Origin: Paroedura picta
Lineage: Eukaryota; Chordata; Lepidosauria; Squamata; Gekkonidae
Length of the DNA stretch: 64,000 nucleotides
Direction of reading: 5' to 3'
Assembly (NCBI RefSeq): GCF_049243985.1
Contig: NC_135373.1
Coordinates: 95,351,213-95,415,212 of the forward strand
The translations under genes and the position numbers were made by a program. This document shows, one piece after another, positions 60,201 to 64,000 of this stretch. Each line of letters starts with the position of its first letter. The first letter of the stretch is position 1. The notes beneath the pieces are model-generated. The model was not told the origin of the DNA and did no database searches. It worked only from the letters and a program-made list of their open reading frames with translations.

Positions 60201-63200
60201 TGTGCACGGCTACATTTGCTTATTGAGTCACCATGCAGGGTTCCAGAATTATGGTCCAAGCTCCAGATCTTGACTCCTTATGACTCTGTCTACTAAAGGG
60301 CAAGAGCAAGACAAAGCTCTTTGCGTAAGGCCAACATGATAGAAACCAGACTCTCCTGGGATTCTTCTCTTTGGGCGTTGCATTTGCAGTCCCACAGAGT
60401 GGTGAGACCAAAGGGAACCAGAATGCGGTAACTGCATTTGGGCTCCATTAACTGGGGAGCTATATTCCATCACAGTTAAAACTGATTGCTCTCACAGCCC
60501 ACTTCCACTAACAGACCAGCAATGTAATCCGAAGCAAGTACATTTGGTGACATTGCTTAGCATAAGCGACAGATATAATTGTGCATTATAGCAGCATGCG
60601 ATCCTATCAGAAAGAAACGTGCATCTGTGCAGTGCTTGTATCAGTATAGTTTATGAACTTATTATGCCTAGTTATACCCCAAAGGCAGCCTGCAATTAAT
60701 ACAATAATGTAAGTACATTAAAATGATCCTCTGATCTGACTGTAAAATTGGCATACTTGGCTTCATCACAGACAAATCCTTATAATCAGTAAAATGTCCA
60801 TATACAAATAAATAAAAAGAGGTCTGTGCAAAACTGCCTTGCATATCCTTCTGAACTCTGGAAGTCATTGTGTCCTCCTGTCCTCTTCAGGCAAACTGTT
60901 ATGTAAAGTTGGGTCCATAACAGAGAAACCCAAGCATAGACTGAAGATGAACAAACACACCTAGTAAGTGATACAATAAGCAGAGACCACCTAGAGATGA
61001 TATGTGGAGAGGTTGTCCCTCATATGAATGCCTTGTGGGGTTTATTTCTGAAAACAAAACCTATCCTACATATATCTCTGTTAATTCATTAGGATTCTTC
61101 AGAAGAAGCATCACCAAAAATGCAGTTTACAAGTGTAAAAATGGAGGGAACTGTGAGATGGACATGTACATGAGAAGGAAGTGTCAGGAGTGTCGTCTAC
61201 AAAAGTGCAAGCAAGTGGGAATGCTGGCTGAGTGTATGTATACAGGATTACTATAACAACATAAATGAAAGGCTTTGAATGTACTGTGCAAATGTTGTGC
61301 CATATTTCTATTATGTTCCATCTGAGTTGAGAAACCTGTGTAATCTATATAATGCAGTAAATGCTCTCTACATTTGTAGAGGCTGGGGAATGATCATTAT
61401 ACCACACATTATGGAGTGCAGGCTGCAAGTTACAGTTCAAAATATTACCTTGGGCTTATGTAAGGGCTGGATCCAGTCAATCAAGTGGAACTTTCCTGCT
61501 TTCCCTCTCCCAGTGCAGCCCACTGATCTCCACAAAATTTTGCTCCTAGGGGATGAGGGACTTTGACGAATAAAATGGGAAGGGCATGCAGTAAGGAGTA
61601 ATCAGTGAAAAATGCCAGCTTAGTCCCTTTACGGTTGTGAACTTCCAGGTGGCATCTGTAGATCTGCTATTACAACTAAATTCCAGATAACAAAGATCAG
61701 TTCTCCTGGAGAAAACAGCAGCTTTGGAGAGTGGACTTTGAAATCCCTCCCCAAACACCAGGTTCTTCAAGCTGCACTCCCAAAATCACCCAGCCCAAGG
61801 GTGCCAACCATAAACTCAGAAATCAGAAAATTGAAAATCCCAAATCTTGACATTTTACTTAGTGGACTGGAGACCTCTGCTCACTTGCCGGTAAAATGTT
61901 CATACTGAGTTGGGAGATAGTATCAACATGCTAGTTCTAAAGAAAGTAGAAAGCAGATGGTTCATGACAGAGAATGTTGAAGAGCATCTTCTTTAAAGTT
62001 TTCTTCAGTGCCCATAACCTGTTACAGACCACATTACCTTAGGGGAGCTTAAAAGATTATCTGTCTTGATAAGCGGCCGTTGCAGGAAAGTCCTTTCAAG
62101 GCCTAGAAGATTATTTTCCAAAAAATATTCAGCTATACTGTTCATTCTCCCTTGCTTTGACATACCTTTGAAGATGTACCCTATATCACTACATGCAAAT
62201 CAAGGACAGTTGATACAATTTACATTTGCTAGCTAAGAACCAACTGATTTGACAGTCTTATTGGGTATTTGACCTTGGTTTTCGGTCATATTTTATACTT
62301 CAACTTTATCTTTTAACACAATACATATTTACTAATTCTGTATTATATCTTGAACTAAGCAGTTATGTACAGATTCTTGATGTCAGTTTAACTGTAGCTA
62401 TGAGAGCTATAGCTAAGACTTCATTTAAAACTCCATTTCTCAACATACAGTTCTTTTTGTAAAGCTGCAGGGCTGAGACTAAAACAGCAGATTGTATTCC
62501 TTGCTGATGGTTCCAATCACCTTAGCATAACTGTGGTGTCAAACCAATTTAGGCTTATACCGGAAATTAATCTACTGTGAATTTTTAATATACTTCTATC
62601 CTCCAATCTCATGTGAGATGCTATATTAACAGTTAGGCTCCATGGAAAACAAAAGCCTCTGTCAACGTTTGAAACTCATGCAAGAATTATAATATAATTA
62701 CGCTTTCATTTTCTATATTTAACAGACTACAGAGATTTTGAGATAGGCCCCATTTCCACCTAGAGTATAAATGTCCAAACAAATGTTGCCAAAGTGCTAA
62801 TAAAACTCAAGGTGTTGCATGAAAATAAACTTCCGTGTGGGGTAAACCCAAGCATCTTTTCCAATAAGAGACAGAGAAATGTTCAGGACAGCAAGAGACC
62901 TAAAGCAGGAAAAAAAAATAGGTCAGTGAAAAGAATACTGACCAAGGATACTGGAAACTTTAAAATCAGCTGATCATTTTTCTCAGATTGACCTGCGAGG
63001 AACAAAGGCCAACAATAGGTGCTGCCATTTGAATCTTCCTCTGCAATGGAAACCTGTACTTTGTTACTATGAAGCTCATATAACTCATAACTTAAACATA
63101 AGCATGTCCTTCTAAAGTGCAGCAATGAGGACATTTTGCAAGCTGTTTGCCTAACAACTCTCAAACAAGGAGTGGTACTGTATACTTTTTGCAGTATTTT

Positions 63201-64000
63201 TCCCTTCTAAAAATAAATTCAAGGTTGGCCAGAGCAGTTAAACTTGAAGCTCCTGTTTGTAATTTGACTTTAAGAGGTATCTTTGAAATTAATTCTACCT
63301 TGGACTTTGCTTCATTTACTCATAGTATATTGTAATTATTCCTTTGGAATTTTGCTATACTGCAAAAAAGAAAGGGCAACCATATAAATATTTATGACCT
63401 TATTCATATGCTGTAGATTCTGCATCTATTTCAGATAGGGTTGACAACACTGAGTTGGGAAATTCCTGGGATTTGCAGGTAGAGCCTGGAGAGGAAAGAT
63501 TTGGGGAGGTGAGGGGACCTTAGTGAAGCAAAATGCTATAGAGGCCCCCCACACACACACAGAACTGTTCTTTGCTGTCTGAAGAGCAATTGTAATTTTG
63601 GACAATCTCCAGGCCCGACCTGGAGGTTGGCAACCTTAATCTTGTTCTGGCACATTGTTCTGTAGGCATTAAAATACTGGTGGGTTTTTTGGGGGGGTCA
63701 GAGCTTGTATGTTTGATTGAAAGAATTCTATTATTTTTAAAAAATGTTCTATGTGTATTATAGGAAAGACAAGATCCCTTTTGCCTTCTGCATGTCTTGA
63801 CATTGTCATTGTAATGTGTGGACAGAGAATTGAATCTGAAACTATAAAGTAGAGGTGCTGTTGATCAGAGGTCCTGTGTATATGCACTTAAGAACTTAGG
63901 TACATCTCCCTTCTACACATGAAGAAGTGGTTCTTATATGCCACTTTCCTCTACCACAGTGGTTCTCAACCTGGGGGTCAGGACCCCTTTGAGGGTTGAA
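51105..64000 (+). CDS. NR1H4: farnesoid X receptor, bile-acid nuclear receptor (5' part, runs off the edge)
   Basis: Ligand-activated transcription factor of the NR1H group that heterodimerises with RXR and controls bile-acid, lipid and glucose genes in liver and gut. Visible exons encode 196 complete residues from the ATG at 51149: the alpha1/2-type N-terminus (MGSEMNLI...LF), the A/B region ([33 protein letters not shown]), a KKPRM basic stretch and the DNA-binding domain. Zinc finger 1 cysteines are C128, C131, C145, C148; finger 2 C164, C170, C180, C183; the P-box CEGCKG is intact. The DNA-binding domain is nearly identical to human. The hinge and ligand-binding domain lie beyond 64000. 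The related NR1H5 is unlikely given the sequence and the SLC17A8 neighbour. Confidence 0.95.
53110..53690 (-). mobile_element. L2-like LINE 3' portion
   Basis: 53110-53300 is a reversed 3' UTR. 53456-53638 on the minus strand reads [20 protein letters not shown], which resembles the C-terminal end of LINE ORFs (WNSLP-type motif). Same segment as 54740-54900 and 56935-57060. Confidence 0.65.
54500..54910 (-). mobile_element. L2-like LINE 3' portion, worn
   Basis: Reversed 3' UTR (TTGATTTATAAATAAATTGG, GTGGGCTAGGGACAGTTTGC) followed by ATGCCTGGTAGAAGTGTGCC, CATTTTACAGGCCCTG, which match 53460-53540. Confidence 0.55.
56935..57060 (-). mobile_element. L2-like LINE fragment
   Basis: CCTCAACCCAACGCCTGGTG, GAAGAGTTTTATCTTACAGG, CCCTGCAGAACTGTGAAAGC: same segment as at 53455-53520. 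Confidence 0.6.
57075..57210 (-). mobile_element. 5S-rRNA-derived SINE, reversed
   Basis: Tail and body GTCACTGCTGATTTATGGTG, GGGGTTTCAAGGCAAGAGAA, then 5S-like text CCTCCCATACAAATAGTAGC, CAACCCTGTTTAGCTTCAAG. It shows the SINE's order: 5S head, body, GTCA-rich tail. Confidence 0.7.
57615..57835 (+). mobile_element. tRNA-derived, MIR-like SINE
   Basis: AGCCAGTGTGATGTAGCAG, GACCTGGATTCAAATCTTGG (B box), CATGCTAGTCACTCTTTCTC, CACAAGGCTGTTGAGGGGAT and GAACTCCTTGGGCAAAGAGT. Related to 24198. Confidence 0.7.
58232..58594 (+). CDS. NR1H4: NR1H4 exon: A/B region and zinc finger 1
   Basis: Acceptor TTATTGTCCAG ends at 58231. Encodes the rest of G29 to K149 plus one base of G150. Text includes [52 protein letters not shown] and [24 protein letters not shown]. 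Compared with human the A/B region has many changes and the finger almost none (K134 for R). Phase 1 at both ends. Donor GTAAGA at 58595. Confidence 0.97.
58595..61092 (+). other. NR1H4: NR1H4 intron between the two zinc-finger exons
   Basis: 2.5 kb, GT...AG. A reversed LINE 3' end at about 58806-59110, otherwise no named element. An A/C-rich tract AAAGACACACAGACAAAGGC lies at 60177. Confidence 0.9.
58806..59110 (-). mobile_element. LINE 3' portion, worn
   Basis: ATTTATTTAGTTGTTCATG, ACCTAAAGCAGTTTATG and GAACTAAAACAATAAAACAG follow the order of the reversed L2-like 3' ends at 53110 and 54500; CCAAGTGGCATTCCACCTAC may be its coding end. Confidence 0.45.
61093..61233 (+). CDS. NR1H4: NR1H4 exon: zinc finger 2
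   Basis: Acceptor TCATTAG ends at 61092. Encodes G150 to E196 plus the first base of C197: [46 protein letters not shown]. Donor chosen: AGT|GTATGT at 61234. Twelve further bases (61234-61245) would add the MYTG of FXR-alpha1/3, but the next two bases are GA, not GT. Three bases after the second possible end, a stop codon closes the frame at 61254. Human has V for E171 and RKCKEM for QKCKQV. Confidence 0.95.
61620..61815 (-). mobile_element. GGGTTGCC-type short repeat copy
   Basis: GTGAACTTCCAGGTGGCATC, AAGATCAGTTCTCCTGGAGA, CAGCTTTGGAGAGTGGACTT and GGGTGCCAACC match the family order. Confidence 0.6.
63437..63640 (+). mobile_element. GGGTTGCC-type short repeat copy
   Basis: AGGGTTGACAACACTGAG at the left, AAAATGCTATAGAGGCCCC in the middle with a short CA run, GACCTGGAGGTTGGCAACCT at the right. 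Complete with inverted ends. Confidence 0.7.
63921..63954 (-). mobile_element. end piece of the GTGTAGTGGTT-type SINE
   Basis: GAAGAAGTGGTTCTTATATG then CCACTTTCCTCTAC is the complement of the 3' end of the SINE at 15843. Only this end is present, directly against the next element. Confidence 0.6.
63957..64000 (+). mobile_element. start of a hAT element, SPIN-like end
   Basis: CAGTGGTTCTCAACCTGGGG, GTCAGGACCCCTTTGAGGG is close to the terminal repeat of SPIN-type hAT elements, as I recall it (CAGCGGTTCTCAACCTGTGG, GTCGCGACCCCTTTGGGGG). The window ends after 44 bases, so its length and coding content are unknown. Confidence 0.6.

Larger units (their letters stand above)
61234..64000 (+). other. 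NR1H4: NR1H4 intron, start only
   Basis: The next exon (starting LLTEIQCKSKRL in human) was not found before the edge. Holds two GGGTTGCC-type copies and the start of a hAT element. 61820-63430 is AT-rich with nothing named. Confidence 0.85.

Noticed and set aside
61246-61257. GGATTACTATAA read as FXR residues G-L-L followed by a stop
   Set aside because: It resembles the GLL of human FXR by chance; it is intronic, with no continuing homology.
62541-62580. AG|GCTTATACC as the next NR1H4 exon (expected GC TTG TTA ACT)
   Set aside because: Only the first few bases agree; the following codons do not match TEIQCKSKR.

Overview
The window is nuclear DNA of a squamate reptile (lizard or snake). 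It has vertebrate split genes with GT-AG introns in an AT-rich background full of retroposons. A near-complete BovB (RTE-type) LINE, several Sauria-type SINEs whose ends resemble that BovB, 5S-rRNA-derived SINEs, CR1 and L2-like LINE pieces, and many short hAT-type DNA elements together point to Squamata. I cannot place the species more closely.

Two host genes lie head to tail on the + strand. SLC17A8 (VGLUT3, vesicular glutamate transporter 3) is complete in its coding part: 12 coding exons from 6941 to 32852. The exons join in frame, every intron has GT...AG ends, and they encode 586 residues (human protein 589). NR1H4 (FXR, the bile-acid nuclear receptor) begins near 51105 and runs off the right edge. 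Three coding exons are visible: the FXR-alpha1/2-type amino-terminal exon, the exon with the rest of the A/B region plus zinc finger 1, and the zinc finger 2 exon. The order SLC17A8 then NR1H4, same strand, matches human chromosome 12. The first ~200 bases may be the 3' end of the next gene upstream (SCYL2 in human), but this is weak.

Layout: 1-6902 is intergenic and repeat-rich. 6941-32852 is SLC17A8, with a full-length BovB in intron 11 and broken BovB pieces in introns 1 and 5. 32853 to about 33550 is its 3' UTR, ending beside a 107-bp hAT element. 33551-51104 is intergenic, with SINEs, four hAT elements that have perfect 8-bp target duplications, and a local duplication. 51105-64000 is NR1H4 up to intron 4 or so.

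Points most worth a second look: (1) in NR1H4 the four MYTG codons are present after zinc finger 2, but the GT donor that would include them reads GA, so only the MYTG-minus isoform seems possible by canonical splicing. (2) A full-length BovB copy has a perfect 12-bp target duplication and one apparent coding break. (3) BovB, the tRNA-headed Sauria SINE and the 5S-headed SINE share one sequence module and similar tails, so the parasite and its partners can be read side by side in this window. (4) There are several nested insertions and unnamed fold-back or TIR elements. I saw no LTR retrovirus, CRISPR array, tRNA or rRNA gene, and no new multi-gene system; the window reads as two normal vertebrate genes in repeat-rich DNA.
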